Below, one piece after another: positions 35,401 to 46,373 of a stretch of 64,000 bases of DNA. Both the position numbers and the translations under genes were made by a program. The notes under the pieces were generated by a model. That model saw only the letters and a list, made by a program, of their open reading frames with translations. It was not told where the DNA came from and did not search any database. The DNA comes from Vitrella brassicaformis (Eukaryota > Sar > Vitrellaceae), in the NCBI GenBank assembly GCA_001179505.1, contig CDMY01000464.1, forward strand, positions 1 through 64,000, read 5' to 3'. Each line of letters begins with the position of its first letter. The first letter of the stretch is position 1.

Positions 35401-36369
35401 CAGCCGTGCCTGCCGCTCAGCGGACGGAATGTCCCCCCTCTGATGCCTGGCGGACGACGTGTGTGTGGTGGCTGCATCGGAGATCGAGAAGGGATGGCAC
35501 CGGACGCCCACACGGCGACTGAAGAAATACCGAACCTGCAGAGGAGACGCGGGAGAGGAGAGCAATGGTGACAGCATGAAGGCCTGTCTGCTTGTTGTCT
35601 CATCACCAGTTCCTTGATGATGTAGTCCTGCGCCAGTGTGATGCACACGTAGTGCCCCCCGTCACACAGCAGCCGCCACATCTCGTCCAGAAAACGAGTC
35701 GCCTCCCGACGCAAATCGACGCCCTCGCCTGTCGCCACACGAAATGGGTGCGTGGATGGATACCAAAGAAGAATGAGTCCTGCAGCGCAGCGTGCCCTGC
35801 CATTTCACCAGTGAGGAATGCGTCGAGTGCGCCCTTGTCGATGACCAGGTCGAACAGCCCTTGCCTGAATGCCGTTCGAGTCATGTCCATGCAGCACCAC
35901 TCCAGCCCAGCCGACGACACACTCTTGGCGCGCATTGCCTGCATGATGGAAGGAATAAGATGTGAGCAGACACACGGAGCGTGTGTGTTTGTTCACCTTA
36001 AGGACGAGATCTGAGAAGTCCACATTCCATATGTTCAGATACCTGACACCAAAAGAAACACACTCACAGACACACACAACAGATGCGCACTCACCCTGAG
36101 CCACCCGTTGCAGTGTCTGTGTCTGTGTCTTACCCATCGTCAAACATCTGGCCGCTCAGCTCAGAGTTGCCGCACCCCACATTCAGCACGAACAGCGAGC
36201 TGGGCGGCGCATGCGGCCCCGAACCCTCATCGCCCAGCCCCCGCAGAATGGCGCGGATGTCGCGGTACTCTCCATACCACTCGAAGGCCTTCCTCCCCCT
36301 CCGGAGGAAGAATCGATCCCAGAATGACCGCTGCCGAAACTGCTGCAGCTCGGAGGGCAGCAGCTCCAT
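32405..36369 (-). CDS. EEF1AKNMT: METTL13 / eEF1A lysine and N-terminal methyltransferase homologue (two MTase domains)
   Basis: The ATG is at 36369-36367 and the stop TGA at 32407-32405. The N-terminal domain begins MELLPSELQQF, FWDRFFLRRGRKAFEWYG (the family opening), then FVLNVGCGNSELSGQMFDDG (motif I). It continues with WNVDFSDLVLK, CCMDMTRTAF, FDLVIDKGALDAFLTGEMAG and LLCDGGHYVCITLAQDYI. The middle exons include YHIAVFDNPQHSMKRKNTSA and GRENEWMFSTPEG. The C-terminal spermidine-synthase-like domain has CRYHEAIIVGLACLPPSWLLE, VTILGLGAGILASTLSA, VHIIGVDNDEKVLQMAKQHFGF, EYMIGDALA, LLPGGLLAINLVTRS and EDINEVLLCQT. Human METTL13 methylates the N-terminus and Lys55 of eEF1A with these two domains; both sets of SAM motifs look intact here. 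A long Ala/Glu/Pro insertion sits in the C-terminal domain near 33050-33200. It shares a 219-bp divergent promoter with the SelD fusion. Confidence 0.88.
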
Positions 36370-36588
36370 GGAGGAGAGAGGTGCTGATTGAGACGGTGGC
36401 GGTGCGCTTTCTGTCGGACTGCGGTTGGGACGGTCAGGCGATGAATGGCGAGCAAGATCTGATGATCTGGATCAGGCGCACCGTCTGTGCAGCTTCAAAC
36501 CACCTGTTTTCCGGAAGATCCCGCCTTCCGCCTGAGCAGCTGATGGAGTCTGAAGCACCAGCCTTCCCCTTCTGCAAGCATAGCTCCT

Positions 36589-39500
36589 ATGGTTTTGAAG
36601 CTCGCAGTCCAAGTGGAGGCTTCTCGTGCGTCTGTTGTTGCTTGGCGGGCTGGCCATTGCCAAGATCTGGAGGCCATCGTGGCTGAATTCGGCTCACCCC
36701 TTGTCAGCATTATCAGTGCAGGCGTCGCATTCATCCTCCTTGTGGTCGTTTGCCCCTGCGCATTGGGCCTTCGCATCTCTTCACTGACGCCACGGATGGC
36801 CATGAAGCCTCCTGATCCGATCGTCAAAGATCTGGTGAGTCTTGAGGAAGCACGATGGATCAGCCACATCGATGGAGGAATGCATGTGTGTCTGTCAGGT
36901 GTTGGTAGGAGGCGGCCATGCCCATGTACAGGTGCTCAAGAGCTTCGGGATGGATCCCATCCCCGGGGTGCGGGTGACGCTCATCAGCAGAGATGTGGAC
37001 ACGCCATACAGCGGCATGTTGCCTGGTCAGTCAGCACATGCATGGGCCGGTCATCATCTTGTTTCCTGTATGTACGCCTCAGTGACTTGTGTGGGGTGTG
37101 GGTGAGTGGTGCAGGTCACATTGCTGGTCACTACACAGCCGATGAGTGCCACATTGATCTGCAGCGCCTCTGCAGATTCGCAAAGGCCGCACTCATACAT
37201 GTTAGGCCGGAAATGGCCCACAGGGATCACATCACCTCGTTCGTTCAGAATTCGTGGTACATGTGTGTATATGCAGACCGAGGCGTGCGGCCTTGACACG
37301 GCCAACCGTCGGGTCGTCTGCAAAGACGGACGGCCGCCGGTGGCCTACGACGTCCTTTCCATCGACATCGGGTGCGTGCACACAACACAGACAGACTCAT
37401 ATCTCATCTCCACAACTCACCACCTCCTCACCTGTGTGTGTGTTCCGCAGGTCCACCCCCAGCCTCAAGTTCCCCGACGCCCCGCGGCTGGCTGCCGTCA
37501 AGCCCATCGACCGCCTCTCACACAAGTGGGGCCTCATCAAGGAGAGAATCATGCACCATACACAAGACGACAAGGCCGCTCCTCTGAGGGTGCTGGTGGT
37601 GGGCGGCGGGGCCGCTGGTGTGGAGATGGCCCTGGCGATGCAGCATCGGCTCAAGGGCATGGGAGCTGGCGGCAGTGAGAGGCTCAAGTTCACCATACTT
37701 ACCAAGGGCCCGGCCATTCTGCAGGGGCATGCTGGCGGCGTGCAGGTAGAACCAGAACACGCCACAACAAGCACATGCGTGTTGTGCGATGTGTCTGTCT
37801 GTCTGTGTTGTGTTGTGTTGTGTTGTGTTGTTGTGTGATTGCCAGCGTGCGATGCAACGCGTGTTGCGCGACCGGCATGTGGAGGTGGCGTGCGGGTGCG
37901 ATGTGGTCGACGTCAAGGGCCGCGACGACCACAAGGGCGGCACACTCGCATGCGCTGACGGCCGCACGTTCGAGTACGACGAGTGCATCTGGTGCACACA
38001 CGCGTCGGCACAGCAGTGGCTGACGGCGGCTGGCCTAGACCTTGACGCAGAGGGGTTCATCCGCGTCGATGCCACCCTTCAGTCAACCAACACACCAAAC
38101 GTCTTCGCGGCAGGTGGGCAAACACACATACACACACACACACACACGCAGCCTCTCATGAGATGTGTGTGTATGTGTGTCAGGGGATATTGCGTCAGTG
38201 GTGCCCCATCCACGCCCGAAAGCGGGCGTATTTGCGGTCCGTCAAGGGCCTCCGCTCACGGCCAACCTTCGCAGAGCGCTGCTGGGTCAGCCGCTGGTGC
38301 CCTTCACGCCGCAGAAGGAGTTCTTGAGCCTCATCAGCACTGGGGACAAGTATGCGGTGGCGTCGCGGGGGGCCTTCTGCTTTGAGGGAGGCTACTGGTG
38401 GACATTGAAGGTGAGGGTGGATGCAGGCAGGATACATCCATCCATGCATGGCATTCCGACACGACTTGCATGCGTTGGTCAGGACTACATCGATCGGGCG
38501 TTCATGCAGAAGTTCACCGACCTCCCATCGATGGCCGACGACGCCATCTCCCCTCCCCCATCACACCCCAAGCGCACCTTCAACCCCCATTCCGCCTCGG
38601 TAGCCTTCGCCCTCCCCCCTCACCCCACAATGCGGTGTGCGGGGTGCGGCGGAAAGATCGGTGCGTCCATCCTGACGCGAGTGCTCAAGAGGCTGCAGGG
38701 GCAGGTGCCCAGGAGAGACGAGGTGGTGGTTGGCATGGACGATCCTGACGATGCGGCGGTGCTGACGATTCCTGCCGACGACCCGACGGCCAAGGCGCCG
38801 AGCACGTCCATTGTCCAGACCATCGACTTTTTCAGGTGAGGGAGGGGGGCGGGCATCACTCAGTTGCAATGTGTTGTGATGCTCTGCTGTGTGTGCGCAG
38901 GGCGTTTATGGACGACCCCTATGTGTTTGGCCAGATCTGCGCCACACACGCCCTGTCCGACTGCTACGCCATGGGCGCCAAACCTCTCTCAGCCCTTGCA
39001 ATGGTCTCACTACCATTCGCTGCGGACAACAAAGTAAGATACCCCCCCACATGCACCCACCCGCCCCCCTTATTCACAAACACAAACTCATGCCCCCCGT
39101 GTGTCATGCAGCTGGAGGAGCAGCTCTTCCAGCTGATGAGTGGCGCGTGCAAGTCCCTCTCATCGGCCAACTGTGCTCTGGTGGGCGGCCACACGGCCGA
39201 GAGCGACGGGCCTTCGCCGTGCTTGGGTTTCACCATCACCGGCACGCTCAACACAGCTGCTGAGGGTGATGGTGATGGTGAGGGCAGGTTGCTCTCCAAA
39301 GGTGGCATGAGGGGCGGTGACAAGGTGATGCTGACCAAGGCCATTGGGACGGGCTGTCTGTTTGCCGCTGACATGAAGGGCAAGGCCAGAGGCAGGTCGG
39401 TCTGTCGGTCGGATGAATGAGGTGTGGCGTGCAGTGCAGTGCAGGTGGATTGTGTGTGTGTGATGTGTGTGTGGTCACCTCAGGTGGATGCGGGGTGCGG

Positions 39501-40300
39501 TGGCCTCGATGCTTCAGTCGAACGGCCCTGCAGCCGATGTCTTGAGGAAATACCACGCCACTGCCTGCACCGACATCACCGGTGCGTACGCCCCCTCACC
39601 TCCCCACCCACCCTACCAAATACCCCCCCAAGCACCAACACAACACCTGTTCATAGACATCCGTGTGTGGTTGGTGTGCAGGTTTTGGCCTACTCGGTCA
39701 TCTGAGCGAGATGGTGCGGTCGAGCCAGGCGAGAGACCCCTCCTGCGGCATCCGTGTGCGGCTGGACCCCTCACAAGTGCCGCTGCTCGATGGCGCACTC
39801 GAGTGCGTGAAAGACGGACATCTCTCGACACTACAGGAGTCAAATGAAAGGTGCGATGACGGACAGATGTGTGCAGTGGGTGAGTGTGTTTGTTGGTGGT
39901 GTGCGTGTGTGTAGAGTGAGTCGTTTCATCATCGATGCGGGAGGGGCTGCATCGTCAACGCCATCGTGTCGGCTGCTCTTCGACCCCCAGACGTCGGGCG
40001 GGCTCATCGCCACGGTGAGCAAGGCGTGCCTCTCTGCCTGCATGGCAGGGATGGGAGCTGTCTGTGTCGCAGGTGCCTGCATCAGCTGCAGCTGCGTGCA
40101 TTGAAGATCTACGCGCATCAGGGTATGTAGAGTAGAGGAGACGCAGCCAGAGCATCGCACAGCTCACCCACACACGATGCGATCGATGCGTCTGTGTCTG
40201 TGTATTGGCCAGCCACGGTTGTGCATCGGTCATCGGCGATGTGGAGACGACAGCCGAGGCCATGGCCGAGGATGAGCCGTTCATTTCGCTGGCTGGCTAA
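36589..40300 (+). CDS. selD: NDH-2-like FAD oxidoreductase fused to selenide, water dikinase (SelD)
   Basis: ATG 36589 to TAA 40298-40300. The leader has a hydrophobic segment ([20 protein letters not shown]), possibly a signal anchor or bipartite targeting sequence. The oxidoreductase begins [17 protein letters not shown] (FAD-binding) near 36900, with TPYSGMLPG, then [18 protein letters not shown] near 37590 (NAD(P)H-binding) and NVFAAGDIA near 38097 (the C-terminal FAD motif). The SelD domain starts near 38630 with [15 protein letters not shown], which holds the catalytic Cys (not selenocysteine) and Lys. [50 protein letters not shown] and the C-terminal DPQTSGGL follow. SelD makes selenophosphate from selenide and ATP for selenoprotein synthesis. 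The fusion is known from bacteria and some algae, and the flavoprotein half is thought to aid selenium reduction or redox control. About ten introns. Confidence 0.88.
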
Positions 40301-40578
40301 TGTCAGCTGATCAAGGAGTGGATGTCATGTGGATGTGAAGACGACTTTTGTATTTTTGCTGGGGTAGATAATCAGAGGAAAGTGAAGTAGGACTAAGGAC
40401 CCGTGCAGTGCAGTACATACGCGACTGTCCTTCGTTCGATGACATGAATCCAAATGCAGCCGAGCTACTGCGCAGCCATACTGACTGCACACGGGGGGAT
40501 GGGGGGATGGACCAACCGACGGAGAGACACGTAGTGGCTGCACACTTCACATCAAACCGGTCGATCCGCATGCAATAG
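40301..40578. other. Convergent spacer
   Basis: This 278-bp spacer lies between the SelD fusion stop and the last exon of duplicated gene copy 1. No gene is seen. It contains GGGGGATGGGGGGATGG at 40494-40510. Confidence 0.5.
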
Positions 40579-42091
40579 TCACTGAGTAACAAACCAACGG
40601 ATATAAAATGCAGGCAGCGATCCCGCCGCTTCCTCATCATCGAGCATGTCGTCCCGCTCTTCCTCTCCTGTCCCCTTGAATGGTGCGATGAACACACTAC
40701 TCCCCTGACAGACAGACAGACAGACAGAAGAGCACGGATGACACGGCCCCGCCTGCCTGAATCTTCCCTCTGTGTGTGTTTGTACCTGTCTGTGTGGTTT
40801 CGACAGTGTGGGTGTCGGCCATATGCAGCACCCCGACAATCTGCATCCATCCATCCATCCATCCAACACAGACAGAGACACAGACACAGTGAGGTGAGTG
40901 TGCTGTATGTATGTGTTTGAGTGTGGTGTGTTATATATGTGAGTATGTGTGTCGTGCCCATACAGTGAGTGTGTGGCATAATCGGCAAACGTGTGGGCCC
41001 CACCCCGCCTCCGCCCGCGAATGCCATTGCAGGCAGGTCATGGTGGCCCTCGTAAGCATACTGACCACCTGATAGATAGACAGAGATGGATGAATAACAA
41101 ACAAAGAGACAGACAGGTGCATCGCATCCATCATGTCATGAATGATGGATGGATGACGAGGGGAGGTGTGTCTTTATTTACCGCACCGCATGTGTAAAGA
41201 CACTTACTTACAGCAAATGGTCGCAGCCCCATTTCGAAATGAATGCCTGCCCTTACCACTATAGGCCTCGCAGCGCCATAGCCCACCCTCTGCACACCAC
41301 AACACAACACAACACACATGCAGACATACATACCCCCACACAGACACAGACACACAGCGCATCTCTCGCCTGCTGCCATCACTCCCCCTCTCTCTCTCCC
41401 CGTCACTTACGGCATAAGGATATGGATAGCGCGGCACGTCACTTGGAAGAGGGTTGGGATGCGGCTGGTCCCAGGGCGTCGGCCAGATGACTGGCGGGGG
41501 GAAGGCCGGCCCAATCGCCTCATACGGCACCGCTGCAGCAGCAGCCGTGGGGCTGGCCAGCGATGAGTCGGTGAACACGCTGCCGTGGGGAAGCTGGCGT
41601 CGAGTGGTCCTGCAGCGTGTAGTTGTTGAAGGGCAGTGGGTGGGGGGGAGAGACTATGGTCGCCGGGGAACCGAGTACCGACACACGCCTGAAACAGCAC
41701 ATGCAGCAAGCCATGAGTGATGGAGGGCGACGTATGTGTGTGTTGGCCATTCCCTCCCTCCTCTCTCTCTCTCTCTCTCTCTCCCTCTGTCTGTCTGTCT
41801 GTCTCTCTCTCTATCTGTCTGTCTCCATCACCCACCTTGGAAGGATCCGCTCATCCACTGGCCCACGCCCATCTGCTGGAAGTCTTCATCGCATGCCTCA
41901 TCGACATCGCGACATCCCAATCCCCCCGCCCAACTGGTGAATGCAGCAGCGTCACCACCCAGGCGACTCCCACTCGCCGCTGTCGGTCCTTCTCGAAGCT
42001 CCGCCTGACCTCCCTGCCAGTGGTGGTGCTGCTGCCGTTGTGGGTCAAACCGCATCGCCGTGTGCTGGTGGTGCATGCTTCTCAAGGCCAT
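40579..42091 (-). pseudogene. Duplicated unknown gene, copy 1 (interrupted)
   Basis: This is the paralogue of the gene at 44314-46124, inside the 1.65-kb segmental duplication. The exon 1 equivalent (MALRSMHHQH..., ATG 42091) and exons with ASPTAAAAAVPYEAIGPAFPPPV, RVGYGAARPIVVRAGIHFEMG and GGQYAYEGHHDLPAMAFAGGGG are preserved. Exon 2 has lost 19 bases near 41672 and 23 bases near 41594 relative to copy 2. The first loss shifts the frame and gives a TAG about 11 codons into the exon; the second restores the frame. The last exon shares only GSSVFIAP with copy 2, then ends differently (EEERDDMLDDEEAA... stop TGA 40581-40579). It is either a pseudogene or expressed from a different exon choice. 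Confidence 0.6.
40601..40621. repeat. 21-bp interspersed motif, first of three copies
   Basis: The consensus ATAAAATGYAGGCARCGAT with flanking AT occurs at 40601-40621, 42976-42996 and 44210-44230, in the same orientation each time. On the minus strand one frame of all three gives a Cys-Leu-His-Phe/Leu-Ile string. It may be a conserved exon end or a mobile-element relic. Confidence 0.75.
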
Positions 42092-42323
42092 GGGAGGCTG
42101 CTGGACTCATGGACCGAAGCCGTCCTGACTATTGCGTCCTCGTCGTCTTTGTCGGAACGACAACCAGCAAAGAGAGGAATATATCTCACCATATCCAAAC
42201 GCAACTCGTGGATGGTCACCAACACATCGCATTCTAAGAGGAATCTGGAAAGAAAGAAGGCGACTCAGAGGCGTGTGCAGTGGTCACGATCCTCCGTGTG
42301 TACACCGCCATCTTTGTTGTGTC
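40682..42323. repeat. Segmental duplication, copy 1
   Basis: From GGTGCGATGAACACACTACT at 40682 to TTTGTTGTGTC at 42323 the sequence matches 44681-46347 almost base for base, in the same orientation, with an offset of 3999 rising to 4024 through small indels. Left and right boundaries are sharp. Confidence 0.95.
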
Positions 42324-43240
42324 ACCTGGTCTAGCTTGTCCCTCAGTGTGGCCAGCTCCTGTCTGCACCCACACAAATCACAACAAACGCAGCCAGCACG
42401 AGAAAGACATGTGTGTGGATGACAGACGCTGGCTGCCTTTCATGAAATCGCGCCCGCTCGTGTGCCAATCAATTGCTTACTGGAGCATCTCCCGGTGGGC
42501 CCTCTGTCTGCCCAGCTCGGCTGCCAAGTCGCGGTAGAGGCACGAGTCCTTCGACGGTTCGGGCCACTCCTCGTTGAGCATGTCGTACACCTCCTGCATG
42601 CACCAGTCCGCTGGGACCCCGGACCTCGCCAGAAGCTCACTCACCAAGTTGGAGTAGTGCTCGAAGTTGGTTTTCTCCTCTTCGAGAACACACACACACA
42701 CACACACACAAGTCGACCATCCATCTCTCTCTTACTCCAGCCTTGGTCCGCTGCAGCTCAGCCCGCAGAACAGCCACCTTCCTCACACAGAGGATTCTCG
42801 TCGCTGCACATAGACAGCCGGTAACAAAACACAGAAAGCAGCCTTTGTTGCGTCTCGCATTGCAACTTGTCATGCTAAAAAACCCAGTCCTCCTGTGTGT
42901 AACGCCATTGCGAATCCTCGGCACCACGCTTGATATCTGTGTGCTTTACGTTACGTGCCACAAAACAAACAAAGGATATAAGATGTAGGCAGCGATCATC
43001 CTTACGCACGCCACACGGAGAAGGCAAGGGCGAGTGATGACGTTGTCGAAGCTGACGTAGTCTCTGATCGCCGGTGGGAGCTCGCATGCAGCAACCGCAT
43101 TGCGCATCAGACACCAGGTCATGCGAGTGCGACTCCACTGATTGCGAATGCGTCCGTGTGTATGTTATGTGGTTGTGTGGATGCGAGCGTACCCCTGCGA
43201 TGCGCGAGAGGCCTTTGCCGTAGGCCCGGTACCTCGCCAC
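42322..43240 (-). CDS. Hypothetical coiled-coil protein (possibly decayed)
   Basis: Several minus-strand stretches look like exons between GT and AG signals. They are ELATLRDKLDQ (about 42357-42322), a helical segment TNFEHYSNLVSELLARSGVPADWCMQ...EEWPEPSK (about 42690-42480), and VRKVAVLRAELQRTKAG (about 42800-42740). A further segment, LPPAIRDYVSFDN (about 43080-43042), is paralogous to LPPLIRGYLRFDN of the gene at 46.4-48.4 kb. Around that segment copy 1 lacks two single bases present in the paralogue, so the upstream reading frame differs. Function is unknown. No start codon could be fixed. The segments may belong to one gene or be remnants of several. Confidence 0.35.
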
Positions 43241-43610
43241 ACATCCTCACCAATACCACCACTAGCAGCAGCAGCAGGGGGTGTGTCTCTCTGAAACACA
43301 AGACACACACATCGAGACGTATGGGCCATGATGGCAAAATCCTCTTTCTCTCTTTCTCTGTGTGCCTGTGCGACCGCCTCTGGCTTCGAGTAGCACCTCC
43401 ATCCAGCCCTGTGACCCCTGTCGTAGAACAGCGTCAGGAAGTCATCCTGCCCCACATGCATGATGGACAACAATGATGTGTATGTATGTAACTCATGGCA
43501 GGTGGGCACCTCCCCTTCTCTCCCCTGCGTGCCTTTTCTGTTAACACTGCAGCCATAACACATATTCGATGCGTGTCATTCAGTGTCTCTCTTCTCTGCG
43601 TCTGTGGTAC

Positions 43611-44052
43611 CCAGCATGACTTTCCCGTCTGCGTATATCTCGGCGAGACGGCATATCTGCTCCGTCATCCACCCGTACAACCCAGGACTCACGTGACACT
43701 CTCCTACACACACGACACACATGGGCACACAATGTCATCCCCATCTCTCATGCGCGCAATTGTGGGCTCACCCAGGGGGTCGAACTCTACAGCTTCCATG
43801 CCATGTGGTGTACCACAGGCACGATGACGTGCTTGAAGATGGCGTAAAGGTTGAGTGTGGCGCCATAGCCATAGCCATCGCTCTCCCCCATCTCGTCCAT
43901 GTCACCCGTGTTCTGATCAGACACCAGCAACGGATCCGTTGCTGGAATGATTTCCGTTGCTGGCAGGCTTACGGGGCAGAAAGATGAGTATCTGTGTATC
44001 GAACAAAAGAACACATCAGGGTCAGTCCAGAAGATGTTCTGGGTGCCGTTGC
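43611..44052 (-). pseudogene. Class II histone deacetylase fragment, probably decayed
   Basis: An exon entered at 44052 reads GNGTQNIFWTDPDVFFCSIHRY, the class II HDAC block that normally follows the catalytic Asp-His-His residues. LNLYAIFKHVIVPVVHH follows. An in-frame TAG lies near 43796, while another frame continues EFDPLG. That segment splices in frame to the next exon, ECHVSPGLYGWMTEQICRLAEIYADGKVMLG (about 43690-43611), which is also HDAC. The usual valine/alanine-rich strand with the zinc-binding Asp (the GFDA motif) is missing between them, and no upstream HDAC exons were found. A complete deacetylase cannot be made from this. A 22-bp perfect palindrome lies inside. Confidence 0.6.
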
Positions 44053-44313
44053 CTGACACGCTCACAGACACACACACACACACGCCATATGATTGACGTG
44101 CCATCCATGTTGCGACGATGTTGAGGCGTGTCTCTCTTTAGGCTTACCCTCTTAGTAGGCGGCTTGTACGTGTAAAAACACGTGGGGTTGATGTCTCACG
44201 GCCCAAAAAATATAAAATGTAGGCAACGATGAGCAGGCTCGACACTCTCGCTGGGCGCAATCACGGCCAACCACACGCACGCACGAGCGCACCCCCACGC
44301 ATTCATGGCAGTG

Positions 44314-46124
44314 TTAGTCGCCCCACTGGGGGCAGGCCAAATCACCGCTGTGATCTCCAGCCACGAGATCTGGAACACACACACACACACCACCGACACG
44401 AAGATGGTCACACATACGCAGACACCGCGCGGCGGCTCGCTCACTGGGAAGGACGCAATGAAGTAAGTAGTCGTCGAGGGCCTTGGCTGATGTCACCTCG
44501 GGTTGCAGATCAACCATGTGGAGCGCGAGAGCCTCTTGAGGGGTCCGTCTGCGGCTGTCTGGTCGCCTCCCCCGTTGGACGGCATGTGCCTGTGGGCCCC
44601 GGTGGCCACCAGTGGGTGGGATGGCGCGGCTAATCGACGGTGGGGTGGCGGGGGTCGGAAGGGGGGACGACCGCTGGAGGGGTGCGATGAACACACTACT
44701 CCCCTGACAGACAGACAGACAGACAGAATAGAACGGATGACACGGCCCCGCCTACCTGAGTCTTTATTCTGTGTGTGTTTGTACCTGTCTGTGTGGTTTC
44801 GGCAGTGTGGGTGTCGGCCATATGCAGCACCCCGACAGTCTGCATCCATCCATCCATCCATCCATGCATCCAACACAGACAGAGACACAGACACAGTGAG
44901 GTGAGTGTGCTGTATGTATGTGTTTGAGTGTGGTGTGTTATATATGTGAGTATGTGTGTCGTGCCCATACAGTGAGTGTGTGGGATAATCGGCACACGTG
45001 TGGGCCCCGGCCCGCCTCCGCCCGCGAATGCCATTGCAGGCAGGTCATGGTGGCCCTTGTAAGCATACTGACCACCTGATAGATAGACAGAGATGGATAA
45101 ATAACAAACAGACAGACAGACGGATGCGATGCATCGCATCCATCATGTCATGAATGATGGATCCATGGATGGGGAGGTGTGTCTTTATTTACCGCACCGC
45201 ATGTGTAAAGACACTTACTTACCAGCAAATGGTCGCAGTCCCACTTCGAAATGAATGCCTGTCCTCACCACCATGGGCCTCGCAGGGCCATAGCCCACCC
45301 TCTGCACGACACAACACAACACACATGCAGACATGCATACATACCCCCACACAGACACAGACACACAGCGCATCTCTCGCCTGCTGCTCTCTCTCTCTCT
45401 CTCTCTCTCTCCGTCACTTACGGCATAAGGATTTGGATAGCGCGGGACGTCACTTGGGCGAGGGTGGGCATGGGGGTGGTCCCAGGACGTCGGCAAGATG
45501 ACTGGCGGGGGGAATGCCGGCCCAATCGCCTCATACGGCACCGCTGCAGCAGCCGTGGGGCTGGCCAGCGATGAGTCGGTGAACACCACGCTGCCGTCGG
45601 GAAGCTGTATCCGGTTGACGCCCGCTGACGCTGACGAGTGGCCCTGCAGCGTGTCGTTGTTGAACGGCAGTGGGTGGGGGGGAGAGACGATGGTCGCCGG
45701 GGAACCGTCGCCGCCATGACTACACGAGTACTCACACACGCCTGAAACAAACAGCACATGCAGCAAGCCATGAGTGATGGAGGGCGACGTATGTGTGTGT
45801 TGGCCATTCCCTCCCTCCTCTCTCTCTCTCTCTCTCTATGTCTGTCTGTCTGTCTGTCTGTCCCCATCACCCACCTTGGAAGGATCCGTTCATCCACTGG
45901 TCCACGCCCATCTGCTGGAAGTCTTCACCGCATACCTCATCGACACCGCGACATCCCAATCCCCCCGCCCAACTGGTGAATGGAACTGTGTCAGCATTCA
46001 GGCGACTCCCACTCGCCCCTGTCGGTCCTTCTCGAAGCTCAGCCTGACCTCCCTGGTGGTGCTGCGGCCGTTGTGGATCATCCCGCACCGCCGCGTGCTG
46101 GTGGTGCATGCTTCTGAACGCCAT
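44314..46124 (-). CDS. Unknown protein, duplicated gene copy 2 (intact)
   Basis: Exon 1 starts with ATG 46124 (MAFRSMHHQHAAVRDD) and ends phase 1 near 45865. Exon 2 is 45741-45422 and contains EYSCSHGGDGSPATIV, RIQLPDGSVVFTDSSLAS and VPYEAIGPAFPPPV. Exon 3 is 45301-45223 (RVGYGPARPMVVRTGIHFEVG). Exon 4 opens GGQYAYKGHHDLPAMAFAGG near 45080. Then comes a small exon with VGVLHMADTHTAETTQ, an exon GSSVFIAP...KALDDYLLHCVLP, and a terminal exon ending at TAA 44316-44314. Frames agree across the first three junctions; the donor of exon 4 is unresolved. It resembles no family I know. Only two Cys residues pair with a Gly-rich stretch, and no membrane segment or signal peptide is evident. A decayed paralogue lies 4 kb downstream. 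Confidence 0.55.
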
Positions 46125-46347
46125 GGGAGGCTGCTGGACTCATGGACAGAAGCCGTCCTCACTATTGCGTCCTGTCCATGAGACAACCAGCAAAGAGAGG
46201 AATATATCTCACCAAATCCAAACGCAACTCGTTGACTGGTCACCAACACATCGCATTCTAAGAGGAATCTGGAAAGAAAGAAGGCGACTCAGAGGCGTGT
46301 GCAGTGGTCAGGATCCTCCGTGTGTACACCGCCATCTTTGTTGTGTC
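44681..46347. repeat. Segmental duplication, copy 2
   Basis: This is the counterpart of 40682-42323 in direct orientation. It carries the intact reading frames, plus 19- and 23-base stretches in exon 2 that are absent from copy 1. The left boundary falls eight codons into the shared penultimate coding exon, so the two copies acquire different C-termini. Confidence 0.95.
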
Positions 46348-46373
46348 TTACGTGGGCTGCTGGCCAAGCCGCC

